Numbered from the stretch's first letter, positions 44,945 to 54,089 are shown. The stretch is 64,000 nucleotides of DNA from Clostridia bacterium (GCA_017409265.1 JAFQSY010000039.1:62001-126000), one strand, 5' to 3'. Notes: generated from the sequence alone by a model not told the origin. Made by a program: numbers and translations.

Positions 44945-46006
44945 ATGACACAGCAGGAGCTTACTCTGCTCAATCTCGGCAGCAGTCTTGATGACCTTGC
45001 AAATCTTGACCCGAGGGGCTACGGAGTCTGCAAGCTGCTTTATAAAGCGGCGAGAGAATATACCGGTATGCCGCTTTGTGTTAACGCAGCATCAATACTT
45101 GCCGAAGCGTTGCATAAAAACAGCCTTGTTTATATCATGACAGGCTTTGTCTTGCATCCTTTTAATAAGGCTGAAACAGACGGTGCTGTCAGCGCGGTTT
45201 TGCTAGCAAGAGCGCTTGTGAAAGCCTTCGATGCAAAACCCGTTATTATCTGTCCCGAGGAGTGTGTGAATGCAATCAAAGCTCTGTCGGAATGTGTCGG
45301 GCTTTCTTTTTGCGACTCTGTAAAAGATGTGTGCAAAACACTTGATTCGATGGGTGTTTTCGTATTCACAAAGGATAAATCAAATGCTGTCGGCTGTGCA
45401 GATTCAATCATATCGCAGGGTGTACCCGATGCTGTTATCAGCATTGAATGCCCGGGTGAAAATGAAAAGGGAGTTTACCATAACGCAAAGGGTGTTGATG
45501 TTACCTCACTTGAGGCAAAGCAGGATGTCCTCTTTGAAAAGCTTTGCAACATGGGTGTTCCGAATATCGCAATTGGTGACCTCGGCAATGAAATCGGCAT
45601 GGGTACAATCGGTGAGTACATAAAAGAAAAAATTCCCTATGCAGGCGAAAATGCGTGTTCATGCGGCTGTGCAGGCGGAATCTGTGTCCGCACAAAGGCT
45701 GATAATATAATAACTGCAACCGTTTCGGATTTGGGCTGTTATTCGATGATTGCCATGCTTGCGTATATTCTTGAAAGTCCCGATATTATGCACGGCGCAG
45801 AGCTCGAAAAACAAGCGATTGATGCGGCTGTGAATGGCGGACTCATTGATATGTCGGGAGAAAGCATTCCTGCAATCGACGGTTTCGGACCCGAAATTAT
45901 ATGCTCAATCGTTTCGCTTATGAAAGAACTTGTCAGTAATGCGCTAAATCTTAAAGACTCCTGCAAAACATGGTTTGAAAAAACTATTGAACTGAAATCG
46001 TTTTAA
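44945..46006 (+). CDS. DUF4392 / D-glutamate cyclase-like protein
   Basis: This 353-residue protein resembles the DUF4392 (GLUCM) domain, which in the mammalian enzyme converts D-glutamate to 5-oxo-D-proline. Supporting segments are VYIMTGFVLHPFNKAETDGA near 60-80, VISIECPGENEKGVYHNAKG, GVPNIAIGDLGNEIGMGTIG, and IDGFGPEIICSIVSLM. The cysteine-rich CSCGCAGGIC is unusual to the eye and could bind metal. The start is ATG 44945, after GGGAGCGGAG. It is 10 bases before alr, another D-amino-acid gene, which strengthens the link. Confidence 0.78.
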   Translation: MTQQELTLLNLGSSLDDLANLDPRGYGVCKLLYKAAREYTGMPLCVNAASILAEALHKNSLVYIMTGFVLHPFNKAETDGAVSAVLLARALVKAFDAKPVIICPEECVNAIKALSECVGLSFCDSVKDVCKTLDSMGVFVFTKDKSNAVGCADSIISQGVPDAVISIECPGENEKGVYHNAKGVDVTSLEAKQDVLFEKLCNMGVPNIAIGDLGNEIGMGTIGEYIKEKIPYAGENACSCGCAGGICVRTKADNIITATVSDLGCYSMIAMLAYILESPDIMHGAELEKQAIDAAVNGGLIDMSGESIPAIDGFGPEIICSIVSLMKELVSNALNLKDSCKTWFEKTIELKSF

Positions 46007-46016
46007 GGTGAATCTC

Positions 46017-47171
46017 ATGGAAATCAAACACAATTCACTTGAATATCACAGAAGCTTTGTCCGTGTCAATCTTGCGGCAATCAGAAGCAATTTTGATGCG
46101 CTTAAGAGATGTCTTAAGCCCGAAACCAAAACAATGGCAATCGTCAAGGCAAACGGCTATGGTCACGGTTCCGTCAGAGTTGCAAAGGAGCTTAAAGACC
46201 AAGCAGATTATTTTGCTGTTGCAGCTTTGGAAGAGGCGATGGAGCTTCGCGAAAACGGAATAAAAAATCCGATATTGATTCTGGCATATACAAGCCCGAG
46301 TCAGTATGAAGAGCTTATCAACAATAATTTGATAACAACCATATATTCTCTTGATGATGCGAAAATGCTTTCCGAAACAGCCGAAAGGCTAAAGAAAAAA
46401 GCAGTCATTCATGTTGCTGTTGATACGGGAATGGGACGAATAGGTTTCAGCGACTGCGAAAAAAGCGCGGAAACCATTGAAACAATATCGAAGCTTCCGT
46501 ATATTGAAATCGAAGGTATTTTTACACATTTTGCGTGCGCTGACATGAGCGATAAAACCTCGGCTCTCGAACAGAAAAAACGCTTCGATGATTTTGTTTC
46601 TCTGCTCGAAAGTAAAAATGTAAATATTCCGGTTAAGCATGTCAGCAACAGCGCGGCGATAATCGATCTTGACTGCAATTATGATATGGTCAGAATGGGC
46701 ATTTCGCTTTACGGACTATATCCTTCCGATGAAGTTATGGCAGACAGAGTAAAGCTGACTCCTGCAATGGAGGTCGTCAGTCATGTTATTCATATCAAGG
46801 ATGTTGAACCCGGAATCGGAATAAGCTACGGTCATACTTATGTCACTGCGGAAAAGCGCCGCATTGCAACGGTCTGTATCGGATATGCCGACGGATATAA
46901 CAGAGCTTTTTCAAATAAGGGCTATGTTCTTATCAACGGCAAAAAAGCGCCGATAACAGGCAGAGTCTGCATGGATCAGATTATGGTTGACGTAACCGAT
47001 ATTGAAAATGTAAATGTCGGCGATGATGCAATCATAATGGGAAAAAGAGGCGATGCGCAGATAACTGCGGAAGAACTCGGCGAAATGTGCGGCAGCTTCA
47101 ATTATGAAGTAATATGTACCTTTATGCCGAGAGTAACAAGACTGTATTATGAAAATAATGACAGAGTATAA
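46017..47171 (+). CDS. alr: alanine racemase
   Basis: This 384-residue PLP enzyme supplies D-alanine for peptidoglycan. The PLP lysine is K44 in AIVKANGYGHG. The family also shows DTGMGRIGF, GIFTHFACAD, HVSNSAAI, the second-base tyrosine region GISYGHTY, and GRVCMDQIMVDVTD. The start is ATG 46017, six bases after AAGGTG; the GTG at 46008 is part of that ribosome site. It follows the D-glutamate cyclase-like gene and ends in a strong terminator. Confidence 0.95.
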   Translation: MEIKHNSLEYHRSFVRVNLAAIRSNFDALKRCLKPETKTMAIVKANGYGHGSVRVAKELKDQADYFAVAALEEAMELRENGIKNPILILAYTSPSQYEELINNNLITTIYSLDDAKMLSETAERLKKKAVIHVAVDTGMGRIGFSDCEKSAETIETISKLPYIEIEGIFTHFACADMSDKTSALEQKKRFDDFVSLLESKNVNIPVKHVSNSAAIIDLDCNYDMVRMGISLYGLYPSDEVMADRVKLTPAMEVVSHVIHIKDVEPGIGISYGHTYVTAEKRRIATVCIGYADGYNRAFSNKGYVLINGKKAPITGRVCMDQIMVDVTDIENVNVGDDAIIMGKRGDAQITAEELGEMCGSFNYEVICTFMPRVTRLYYENNDRV

Positions 47172-47188
47172 AATCAACAGGATTTTGC

Positions 47189-47222
47189 AGAGGGTGATTT
47201 GAAAAAAATCACCCTCTTTTTT
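47189..47222 (+). terminator. terminator of alr
   Basis: A 12-bp stem (AGAGGGTGATTT and its complement), loop GAAAA, then six T. Confidence 0.87.
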
Positions 47223-47338
47223 ACGCTTGTAAAATAATTTTTTTGAAAATCGTAAGTGAGCTTTTGCTATGAAAACGAGAGAAAAAACGAGAAAACGCGA
47301 GATTGTGAAATGTAAATTAAAAAATTCAAAAAAACCTA

Positions 47339-47367
47339 TTGACATAATTAAAACCTTGTGATAATAT
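47339..47367 (+). promoter_or_regulatory. promoter of rplM-rpsI
   Basis: TTGACA (47339-47344), 17 bp ending in TGTGA, and TAATAT (47362-47367), 36 bases before rplM. Confidence 0.78.
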
Positions 47368-47402
47368 ATGCAGGCACGAAAAAAATAAACGGAGGAAAAG
47401 TT

Positions 47403-47831
47403 ATGTCTACTTATATGCCTAAAGCGGGCGATATCACCCGTAAGTGGTATGTGATCGATGCAGCAGGTAAGCCCATGGGTAAGGTTGCTGTTGAAGCTGC
47501 AAGACTTCTTCGCGGCAAGCATAAGCCCATCTTCACTCCTCATGCAGACTGCGGCGATCATGTAATCATTATCAATGCTGAGAAAGCAGTTCTCACAGGC
47601 AACAAACTCGATCAGAAGATGTACTATCATCACACAGGCTATATCGGCCATCTCAAAGAGGTTAAATACAGCACTCTTATGAAGACAAGAGCTGATTTTG
47701 CTATGACTCTTGCTGTTAAGGGCATGGTTCCCGACACAGTAATCGGCCGCAAGGCTCTCACCAGACTTCGCGTATTCAAGGGCGCAGAACACACACATGC
47801 TGCTCAGAAGCCCGAAGCATGGGAATTTTAA
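47403..47831 (+). CDS. rplM: 50S ribosomal protein L13
   Basis: This 142-residue protein starts at ATG 47403 after CGGAGG, and the frame upstream is leader. RKWYVIDAAGKPMGKVA at the N-terminus, GKHKPIFTPHADCGDHVIIIN and the MVPDTVIGRKALTRL RVFKGAEH end are canonical. It is an early assembly protein of the large subunit. It forms the standard pair with rpsI 19 bases downstream. Confidence 0.97.
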   Translation: MSTYMPKAGDITRKWYVIDAAGKPMGKVAVEAARLLRGKHKPIFTPHADCGDHVIIINAEKAVLTGNKLDQKMYYHHTGYIGHLKEVKYSTLMKTRADFAMTLAVKGMVPDTVIGRKALTRLRVFKGAEHTHAAQKPEAWEF

Positions 47832-47850
47832 GAAAGGGAGGCTATAAATA

Positions 47851-48249
47851 ATGTACGATTCAAATCCTTATTTCTACGGCACAGGCCGCAGAAAGAGCTC
47901 AGTTGCCAGAGTACGTGTTTATGCAGGTACAGGCAAGATTATAATCAATGACAGAGAGATCGACGATTATTTCGGTCTTGAAACACTCAAACTCATCGTT
48001 CGTCAGCCTCTCGCTCTCACAGACACAGCAGAGAAGTTTGACATCATCTGCCGCGTAGGCGGTGGCGGTGTTACAGGCCAGGCAGGTGCTATCCGTCACG
48101 GCATCGCACGTGCACTTCTTCAGTATGACGAAAACCTTCGTCCCGCCCTCAAGAAGGCAGGTTTCCTCACCAGAGACCCCAGAATGAAGGAAAGAAAGAA
48201 GTACGGTCTCAAAGGCGCACGCCGTGCACCCCAGTTCTCAAAGAGATAA
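47851..48249 (+). CDS. rpsI: 30S ribosomal protein S9
   Basis: This 132-residue protein of the small-subunit head shows [19 protein letters not shown] at the start. It ends in the basic tail RAPQFSKR, whose last residues reach the P-site t[15 protein letters not shown] and [15 protein letters not shown] are family signatures. AAAGGGAGG precedes the ATG. It is the second gene of rplM-rpsI. Confidence 0.97.
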   Translation: MYDSNPYFYGTGRRKSSVARVRVYAGTGKIIINDREIDDYFGLETLKLIVRQPLALTDTAEKFDIICRVGGGGVTGQAGAIRHGIARALLQYDENLRPALKKAGFLTRDPRMKERKKYGLKGARRAPQFSKR

Positions 48250-48274
48250 TTTATCCCGAATGGGGATTATCGAA

Positions 48275-48313
48275 AACCCTTGGAATCAGAGCGGTTCCAA
48301 GGGTTCTTTTTTG
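48275..48313 (+). terminator. terminator of rplM-rpsI
   Basis: An 11-bp stem (AACCCTTGGAA and its complement) with a 9-base loop, then CTTTTTTG. A smaller hairpin (ATCCC/GGGAT) lies between it and the stop. Confidence 0.85.
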
Positions 48314-48330
48314 TTTCCTTAAACGAATCA

Positions 48331-48359
48331 TTGCAAATATATATTTACTGTGATATAAT
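48331..48359 (+). promoter_or_regulatory. promoter of the GH3 gene
   Basis: TTGCAA (48331-48336), 17 bp ending in TGTGA, and TATAAT (48354-48359), 35 bases before the start codon. Confidence 0.7.
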
Positions 48360-48394
48360 ATAAGCAAACTCAATACTCGCAAGGAGGCTGTGTT

Positions 48395-50887
48395 ATGAAA
48401 AATAAGAAAGTTATTTTCACACGCATTGTTTCGGTTGTTCTTGCTTTGATTTTGCTTGCTTCTTCTTCGGTCAGCGCTTTTGCGTCAAGCCTGATTTCTG
48501 AAGAAACAACAGCGAAATCCGTTGAAATTGCTAATCAGATTGAGTCTGAAGGAATTGTACTTCTGAAAAACGAAGATGAAACACTGCCGCTGAAAACAAG
48601 AAAAGTAAATGTTTTCGGTGCGTCCTCCTGTTCGATTGCTTTTGCAGGTGCGGCAGGCTCCGGTGCGGTTCGTTCGTCCGATGCCGTGGGCTTTTATGAT
48701 GCACTTACCAATGCCGGTATAGAGTATAATAAAGAGCTTTATGATGTTTATGCAAGATATACGGGTACCAAATTCAATACCGGTATAATCAGCTATGTTA
48801 TAACGGTTCTCAAGCAGTTTTTTGGTGGCGGTCAGTCGGAAATGCCCGTCAGCAGGATAAGCGGTTCGCTTTTTGAAAAGGCGCTTGATTATTCGCAGAC
48901 AGCGATTATCGTTATCGGCAGAGTCGGAACGGAAATGAAGGATCTTGATATAGAAACCCTGAATCTTACGCCGGATGAGAAGGAAATGATTGAAAAGGTC
49001 TGCTCTGAATTTTCAGATGTTATCGTTGTTTTCAATATTTCCAATATAACCGACATGTCCTGGCTTGAGGATTATGACAGCATCAAGGCAGCGATGATTA
49101 TGTGGCTGCCCGGTGAGGTTGCAACAGACAGTGTGGGTAAGGTTCTTACAGGAGAAGTAAATCCTTCGGGCAAGCTGGTTGATACGGTTTCTTATGATAT
49201 TGAGGACCATCCCGCATCGGAAAACTTCGGTAATTATATGTATAAAGGTGTTTTGGGTATTCCGAAATATTTTGTGAATTACAGTGAAGGAATATATGTA
49301 GGATACAGATATTTTGAAACACTTGCGCCCGAAAAGGTTCAGTATCCTTTCGGTTATGGTCTTTCATATACCGATTTTAAATGGAATGTTACGGATTATG
49401 ATGCAGATGCCGACGAAATTACCGTAAAGGTTAAAGTTACAAACATCGGTGATTTGGCAGGTAAGGACGTTGTTCAGGTCTATTTTTCCGCACCGTATTA
49501 TGAGGGTGGAATTGAAAAAAGTGCAATTGAACTTGCCGCGTACGCAAAAACCAAACAACTTGCTCCCGGAGAAAGCGAAATTCTTGAAATCTCATTTGAT
49601 GTTGAAGATATGGCGTCTTACGATTCAAAAACTGAAGAGGCATGGGTACTTGATAAGGGTGAATATAAAATTCGTGTTGCCCGTGATGTAAGAACATTTG
49701 AAAAGACTTTTGCATATACGGTTGACGAAAAGATTGTTTACAAAACCGACGGTAACTCGGGCAATGAGGTTAAGAATCTGTTTGAGAATGCAGAAGGAAA
49801 TCTGACATATCTTTCACGCAGTGATGTTGAAGGTACTTACCCTGCACCTCCGACAGATTACAAAGCACCCTCGGAGGTTATTAACAGCGACAAAAGGCCT
49901 GCACCTGTTACCGACGGAGAGGTGCCGAAAACAGGTGTCAGACATGAAGGCGGTGTTATTACCTTAAGCGACGTTGCAAAGGATGAAAGTCTTTGGGATG
50001 CATTTCTTGATCAGCTTACGGTTGCCGAAATGATTTCTCTTATTACAGATTGCGGATATGAAACAACAGCCGTTGACAGACTCGGCATCCCCGGAACATC
50101 CGATAACGACGGACCTTCCTGCGTTAAGGGCGAGGGCGGTTTGCTTTACAGTGAATCGGGTCTTGCATTTCCTGTCGCAACGGCACTTGCCTGCACATGG
50201 AACGATGAGCTTGCCGAGAAATTCGGCGAAATAATCGGCGAGGAAGCCAATCAGCTCGGCACCCATGTATGGTATGCCCCCGGATGTAATATCCACCGCA
50301 GTCCGCAGGGCGGAAGAAACAACGAATATTATTCCGAGGATCCCCTTGTTTCCGGAAGAATGTCAGCAGCAGTTACCAGAGGAGCGCAGTCCAAGGGACT
50401 GGTTGTTACCGTTAAGCATTTTGCAGCAAACGAGCAGGAAACCAACAGACAGTCAAACGGTCTTTATACATGGTTAAGCGAGCAGTCGCTTCGCGAGATT
50501 TATCTTGAGCCGTTTGAGATTTCCGTTAAAGAGGGCAATGCAAAAGGAATTATGTCAGCATATAACAGAATAGGCGCCGAATGGTGCGGAGGCAGCAAAG
50601 CTCTCATAACCGACCTTTTGAGAGAAGAATGGGGCTTTGACGGCTTTGTTATTACCGATGCCAGCATTGACCTTACGGGTGAAGGCTATCTTGATCCCGT
50701 ACTTGCTGTTTATGCACGCAACAGCGGCATTCTGACAATGCTTTATGTTGTGTCGGCTCCGCAGACACGCCTTTCATTAAGACTTGCATATATGAATGAC
50801 CCTATCGGTATGGGAAATGCAATGCGTCTTTGTGTCTATGATATCTGCCGAATGAAAATGGAAACAGCAGCATTTACAGCTGAATAA
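48395..50887 (+). CDS. secreted GH3 beta-glucosidase with permuted domain order
   Basis: This 830-residue protein has a signal peptide (residues 1-31, ending SVSAFAS). Its GH3 domains come in reversed order. The C-domain comes first (about 42-330, IVLLKNEDETLPL, then FGYGLSYTDF), then an Fn3-like domain (about 350-430). The N-type barrel is last (about 540-790), with GTSDNDGPSCVKG, GCNIHRSPQGGRNNEYYSED, VTVKHFAANEQE and the nucleophile D755 in FVITDAS. This arrangement is known for some rumen GH3 beta-glucosidases. It likely frees terminal beta-linked glucose or xylose outside the cell. AAGGAGG precedes the ATG. Confidence 0.88.
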   Translation: MKNKKVIFTRIVSVVLALILLASSSVSAFASSLISEETTAKSVEIANQIESEGIVLLKNEDETLPLKTRKVNVFGASSCSIAFAGAAGSGAVRSSDAVGFYDALTNAGIEYNKELYDVYARYTGTKFNTGIISYVITVLKQFFGGGQSEMPVSRISGSLFEKALDYSQTAIIVIGRVGTEMKDLDIETLNLTPDEKEMIEKVCSEFSDVIVVFNISNITDMSWLEDYDSIKAAMIMWLPGEVATDSVGKVLTGEVNPSGKLVDTVSYDIEDHPASENFGNYMYKGVLGIPKYFVNYSEGIYVGYRYFETLAPEKVQYPFGYGLSYTDFKWNVTDYDADADEITVKVKVTNIGDLAGKDVVQVYFSAPYYEGGIEKSAIELAAYAKTKQLAPGESEILEISFDVEDMASYDSKTEEAWVLDKGEYKIRVARDVRTFEKTFAYTVDEKIVYKTDGNSGNEVKNLFENAEGNLTYLSRSDVEGTYPAPPTDYKAPSEVINSDKRPAPVTDGEVPKTGVRHEGGVITLSDVAKDESLWDAFLDQLTVAEMISLITDCGYETTAVDRLGIPGTSDNDGPSCVKGEGGLLYSESGLAFPVATALACTWNDELAEKFGEIIGEEANQLGTHVWYAPGCNIHRSPQGGRNNEYYSEDPLVSGRMSAAVTRGAQSKGLVVTVKHFAANEQETNRQSNGLYTWLSEQSLREIYLEPFEISVKEGNAKGIMSAYNRIGAEWCGGSKALITDLLREEWGFDGFVITDASIDLTGEGYLDPVLAVYARNSGILTMLYVVSAPQTRLSLRLAYMNDPIGMGNAMRLCVYDICRMKMETAAFTAE

Positions 50888-50899
50888 ATTTGCAAAAAA

Positions 50900-50931
50900 T
50901 ACAGCCCGAAGGATGAGTCCTTCGGGCTGTA
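50900..50931. terminator. bidirectional hairpin terminator
   Basis: A 14-bp perfect stem (TACAGCCCGAAGGA and its complement) with loop TGAG lies between the converging GH3 and OPRT-like genes. A T-run lies on the minus side. Confidence 0.88.
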
Positions 50932-50941
50932 TATATGTTTA

Positions 50942-51586
50942 TCAAAGCTTTGAAAAACCGTGACAATTGATAAGTGCATCGAGTTTTTTGCCTTCTTTGC
51001 AAAGCGGGCATTCGTGGGAAGGCAGAGCGAAATATCCGGGCAAATCCTTGGGATTGAAAACTGAATTAACGGTATATCCGTCACATTCGTCTGCAGTTGC
51101 AAAAATTGATGCGACACCGACAATTTCACCGCCGTAATATTTGACAGCTTCCATTGCAGCCTTTACTGTTCCGCCTGTTGCTACTGAAACCGCAAGAACA
51201 AGAACATGCTTGCCCTTAATCATAGGGACAATGTTATCTCTGAACATAAGCTGTGAGCTGCTTGTTGTTTCAGGTGTTACAACATAAACTGTCTGGTGAG
51301 CATTGATGTTCATCCAATTGTTTTTAGTCAGTTCTTCGGCAAGGCATGCACCGATAACCTCTGTACCGTCAAGGCAGAGAATGGTATCAACAATGTTAAC
51401 CTTGTAATGGCTGTTGCTGCAAAGCTCCTGTGCAACGGCTTTTGCTTCTGAAAGACGGGATTTCTGTGCGGCAACGTCGATATAGTAGTTGCTGTGGGAA
51501 TGGTTTGTTGCAAAATGTCCTTTTGCAACGCGGAGATAAAGATTGCTTCTTTTGGTTTTGATTTTTGTGATGCTTGTTGTAGGCAT
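50942..51586 (-). CDS. orotate phosphoribosyltransferase-like protein with altered PRPP motif
   Basis: This 214-residue protein has the overall shape and C-terminus of clostridial OPRT-like proteins (HECPLCKEGKKLDALINCHG). At 130-140, where type I phosphoribosyltransferases carry two acidic residues before TGGT, it reads VLAVSVATGGT, so the Asp pair that normally holds the ribose is absent. A CPLC cysteine pair (C193, C196) suggests a bound metal. It may not be a classical PyrE; a regulatory or altered-substrate role is possible. AGGAGGG precedes the ATG and a promoter lies above. No pyrimidine genes are near. Confidence 0.7.
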   Translation of the reverse strand: MPTTSITKIKTKRSNLYLRVAKGHFATNHSHSNYYIDVAAQKSRLSEAKAVAQELCSNSHYKVNIVDTILCLDGTEVIGACLAEELTKNNWMNINAHQTVYVVTPETTSSSQLMFRDNIVPMIKGKHVLVLAVSVATGGTVKAAMEAVKYYGGEIVGVASIFATADECDGYTVNSVFNPKDLPGYFALPSHECPLCKEGKKLDALINCHGFSKL

Positions 51587-51621
51587 AGAAACCCTCCTTG
51601 AGTCTTATGGGATTTAAATTT

Positions 51622-51650
51622 ATTTTATAACAGATATATAAAAAACGCAA
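51622..51650 (-). promoter_or_regulatory. promoter of the OPRT-like gene
   Basis: On the minus strand TTGCGT (51645-51650), 17 bp and TAAAAT (51622-51627), between the GH36 stop and the OPRT-like start. Confidence 0.6.
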
Positions 51651-51681
51651 GAAAAATATTATTGATTTACAGCCAGATTTA

Positions 51682-53403
51682 TCAGCCGATGAAAACAATA
51701 CCTGCTGCAGGAACTTCTGTTTCATGTAGCTGCGAGGAGATTGTTCCCGATGCAATTTCTTCACCCATGCAATTTACGGTTTTATATTTTTTGCCTTCAG
51801 CGAATTTGATGATAAGTGACTTGTTCATCGAAGCATTTACTGCAACGCTTTTTTCTGCGGTTATTTCAATAACGGGATTTGTGAATGAAGTGATAACTTC
51901 TTTGCTGCCGAGAACAGAGCTTGCAACGCTGTAATTCGATTCGGGATTTTTTGCAGTCAGCTTTCCTTCGAGAAGAACGTTTTTCCATTCTTTCCAGAAG
52001 GAAACGTAATGCTTAAGCATTTTGTAGTGGCTTTCGGAGAGTTTGTCAATACGCATTGAAATTTGTGGCACACCGTAAAGAATGCTTGCAAATTGCAAAG
52101 CGGCATTTTCGACGGTATCCTCAGGATTCCACATTATCATATCTGAATGAACGGCGGTTTTGCCTGAGGTCATGCGGAGATTGATGATTCCCATGCGATT
52201 TTTGAGCATATCGCACGGGCAGTCGCCGACACGCAGCATATTGCCGTATTTGCGGATTGACGGACCGACGTATGATTGGCGAAACTCAATCATAATATCG
52301 GGGTTGATTGCGATGAGGTTTGATTTTATTTCAGCCATGAGGGCATGAATTGCATCCTCAAGCGACTGAAAATCACGCTTTTCATCGTATTCAAGCGATT
52401 TGCCTTTCAGAACGAATGAATCAATGAAATCAAGCTTAAGACCGTCAAGATTCCATTCACTTACAGCTTTTTTATATATACGGACAAGATATTCTCGAAC
52501 CTTTTTGTAACGCGGGTCAAGTCCGAAAAATGTTTTGTCATTGCCCGAGCCCTCAAGAAACATTTCTTCAAAGTCCTTGAATTTTTCAGTATATATTCCC
52601 ATAAAGGGTACGGAATACCAAAGAATAACCTTCATTCCGATACTGTGAATTTCTTTTACGAGCGATGCCATGTCGCCAATTTTTTTCGGGGCAACCTGCC
52701 AATCACCGCAGGATGCATAGCCTCTGTTGTTATCGTCAGTCTGCCAGCCGTCATCTATGATAACTGTTTCAAGACCCAATTCATGCGATGCTTTGCATTC
52801 CTTGATTATCTCATCTTTGTCAAGTCTCTGATGAAAGCTGTACCAAAGTGAATCCATAGGCATTTTAGCGCTTTCGGGAACATAAGCGGATTCATATCCG
52901 CAATCGTTTTCCCACCATGCGGTAGTTTCGTAGATGCTGTCATAATAAGGAATGTCCCTCATGTCAAGGCGGATAACTGCGCTGTAACTGCAAGTCGGGG
53001 ATGTTGGTTTTGTGAAAAATTCAATTTCGCAGGCGAGGGTTGCATCTTCTTCGTAAAGACCTGTTCTGATGCTTATGGGAGTATCAACGTCCGAAACTGC
53101 GATGCAGAGCCTGTTGGTGCCGTCTTTTGAAATGAGCGACTGAACAGGCATCCAGGATGCAAGGCGTGATTGCACGGTAAGCTTTCCCCAATCAAAAGCA
53201 AGACCGTGAATGTCAAGAAGCGACGGATTCCATGTTGAATAGCAGTCAGCGGCGCTGAAATGCCAACAGAGAAATAACGGCTCCGGTATTTCGGGCTTCG
53301 GCAGAGTCATATCAATGTTGATAAAAAGAATATCTCCGATTTTATTTTCTGTGAGCTTGATTGCGGCGTTTTTATTACCGCCTGAAACTGTAAAATTCAT
53401 CAT
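51682..53403 (-). CDS. GH36-type alpha-galactosidase
   Basis: This 573-residue clan-D glycosidase has an N-terminal beta domain (about 1-180), then the barrel with LWYSFHQRLDKDEIIKEC, VIIDDGWQTDDNNRGYA and KVILWYSVPFMG. The nucleophile is D325 in GLKLDFID and the likely acid/base is D394 in RVGDCPCD. The family removes alpha-linked galactose from raffinose-type sugars or galactomannan. It has no signal peptide, so it acts on imported oligosaccharides. Two adjacent ATGs share an AAGGG site; the first is used here. It is shorter than the 700-residue GH36 enzymes, like other compact members. It is divergent from the YbaK-like gene. Confidence 0.87.
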   Translation of the reverse strand: MMNFTVSGGNKNAAIKLTENKIGDILFINIDMTLPKPEIPEPLFLCWHFSAADCYSTWNPSLLDIHGLAFDWGKLTVQSRLASWMPVQSLISKDGTNRLCIAVSDVDTPISIRTGLYEEDATLACEIEFFTKPTSPTCSYSAVIRLDMRDIPYYDSIYETTAWWENDCGYESAYVPESAKMPMDSLWYSFHQRLDKDEIIKECKASHELGLETVIIDDGWQTDDNNRGYASCGDWQVAPKKIGDMASLVKEIHSIGMKVILWYSVPFMGIYTEKFKDFEEMFLEGSGNDKTFFGLDPRYKKVREYLVRIYKKAVSEWNLDGLKLDFIDSFVLKGKSLEYDEKRDFQSLEDAIHALMAEIKSNLIAINPDIMIEFRQSYVGPSIRKYGNMLRVGDCPCDMLKNRMGIINLRMTSGKTAVHSDMIMWNPEDTVENAALQFASILYGVPQISMRIDKLSESHYKMLKHYVSFWKEWKNVLLEGKLTAKNPESNYSVASSVLGSKEVITSFTNPVIEITAEKSVAVNASMNKSLIIKFAEGKKYKTVNCMGEEIASGTISSQLHETEVPAAGIVFIG

Positions 53404-53442
53404 AACAACCCTTCCTGATATATGATTGCTGTTTATAAAATA

Positions 53443-53471
53443 AGTATAATATTTTCACGGAGCAAAATCAA
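53443..53471 (-). promoter_or_regulatory. promoter of the GH36 gene
   Basis: On the minus strand TTGATT (53466-53471), 17 bp and TATACT (53443-53448). It is back to back with the ybaK-like promoter. Confidence 0.6.
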
Positions 53472-53480
53472 CATACACAG

Positions 53481-53509
53481 TTTACTTTTTTTCGTGGTTG
53501 TGATATAAC
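53481..53509 (+). promoter_or_regulatory. promoter of the YbaK-like gene (extended -10)
   Basis: TTTACT (53481-53486), 17 bp ending in TGTGA, and TATAAC (53504-53509), 36 bases before the start. Confidence 0.55.
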
Positions 53510-53545
53510 TTAATCATAATTCGATAAAATTTGCGGAGGTTTGTT

Positions 53546-54019
53546 ATGTCATTTACAAAAGCAAAAGAGCATTTGATGAAACACGGAATGGAAAACAGAG
53601 TTATGGAATTTGATGTTTCATCTGCAACGGTAGGTGAGGCGGCAAAGGCTGTCGGAAGCTCGGAGGGCGAAATTGCAAAAACACTTTCATTCATTGTTGA
53701 TGAAAAGCCGATTCTCATTGTTGTTGCAGGTGACCGCAAGATAGATAACGCCAAATATAAGGCACTTTTCCATACGAAGGCAAAGATGGTTCCGTTTGAA
53801 AGTGTTGAGGAGCTTATCGGTCACGCAGTCGGCGGAGTTTGTCCTTTCGGAATAAACAAGGGCGTTGAGGTCTATCTTGACGAATCTCTGAAGAGGTTTG
53901 AAATAGTTTATCCTGCCTGCGGAAGCTCAAACAGTGCGGTTAAGCTGAATATTGAAGAGCTGGAAAAGACCTCGGAATATAAAAGCTGGGTTGATGTTTG
54001 TAAATTAACAGACGGTTGA
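53546..54019 (+). CDS. YbaK/EbsC family aminoacyl-tRNA deacylase
   Basis: This 157-residue single-domain protein of the ProX/YbaK superfamily starts at ATG 53546, eight bases after GGAGG. Features are AKTLSFIVDEKPILIVVAGDRKIDNAKYK (catalytic-lysine region), then GHAVGGVCPFG, and the ending YPACGSSNSAVKLN. Relatives hydrolyse mischarged tRNAs such as Cys-tRNA-Pro. The exact target is not readable. The stop codon lies in its terminator. It is a single gene. Confidence 0.9.
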   Translation: MSFTKAKEHLMKHGMENRVMEFDVSSATVGEAAKAVGSSEGEIAKTLSFIVDEKPILIVVAGDRKIDNAKYKALFHTKAKMVPFESVEELIGHAVGGVCPFGINKGVEVYLDESLKRFEIVYPACGSSNSAVKLNIEELEKTSEYKSWVDVCKLTDG

Positions 54020-54042
54020 GTCAATAGCTCAACCGTTATTTT
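54012..54042 (+). terminator. terminator overlapping the YbaK-like stop codon
   Basis: A 9-bp stem (ACGGTTGAG and its complement) with a 7-base loop, then TATTTTTTG. Confidence 0.82.
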
Positions 54043-54089
54043 TTGTGTTTCAACCCTTAAAATTTTACGGTTAATTCAATAATATTTCA

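Noticed and set aside
46911..47798. 295-codon minus-strand frame opposite alr and rplM
   Set aside because: It is a mirror of two well-supported genes, has no ribosome site and crosses their promoter and terminator.
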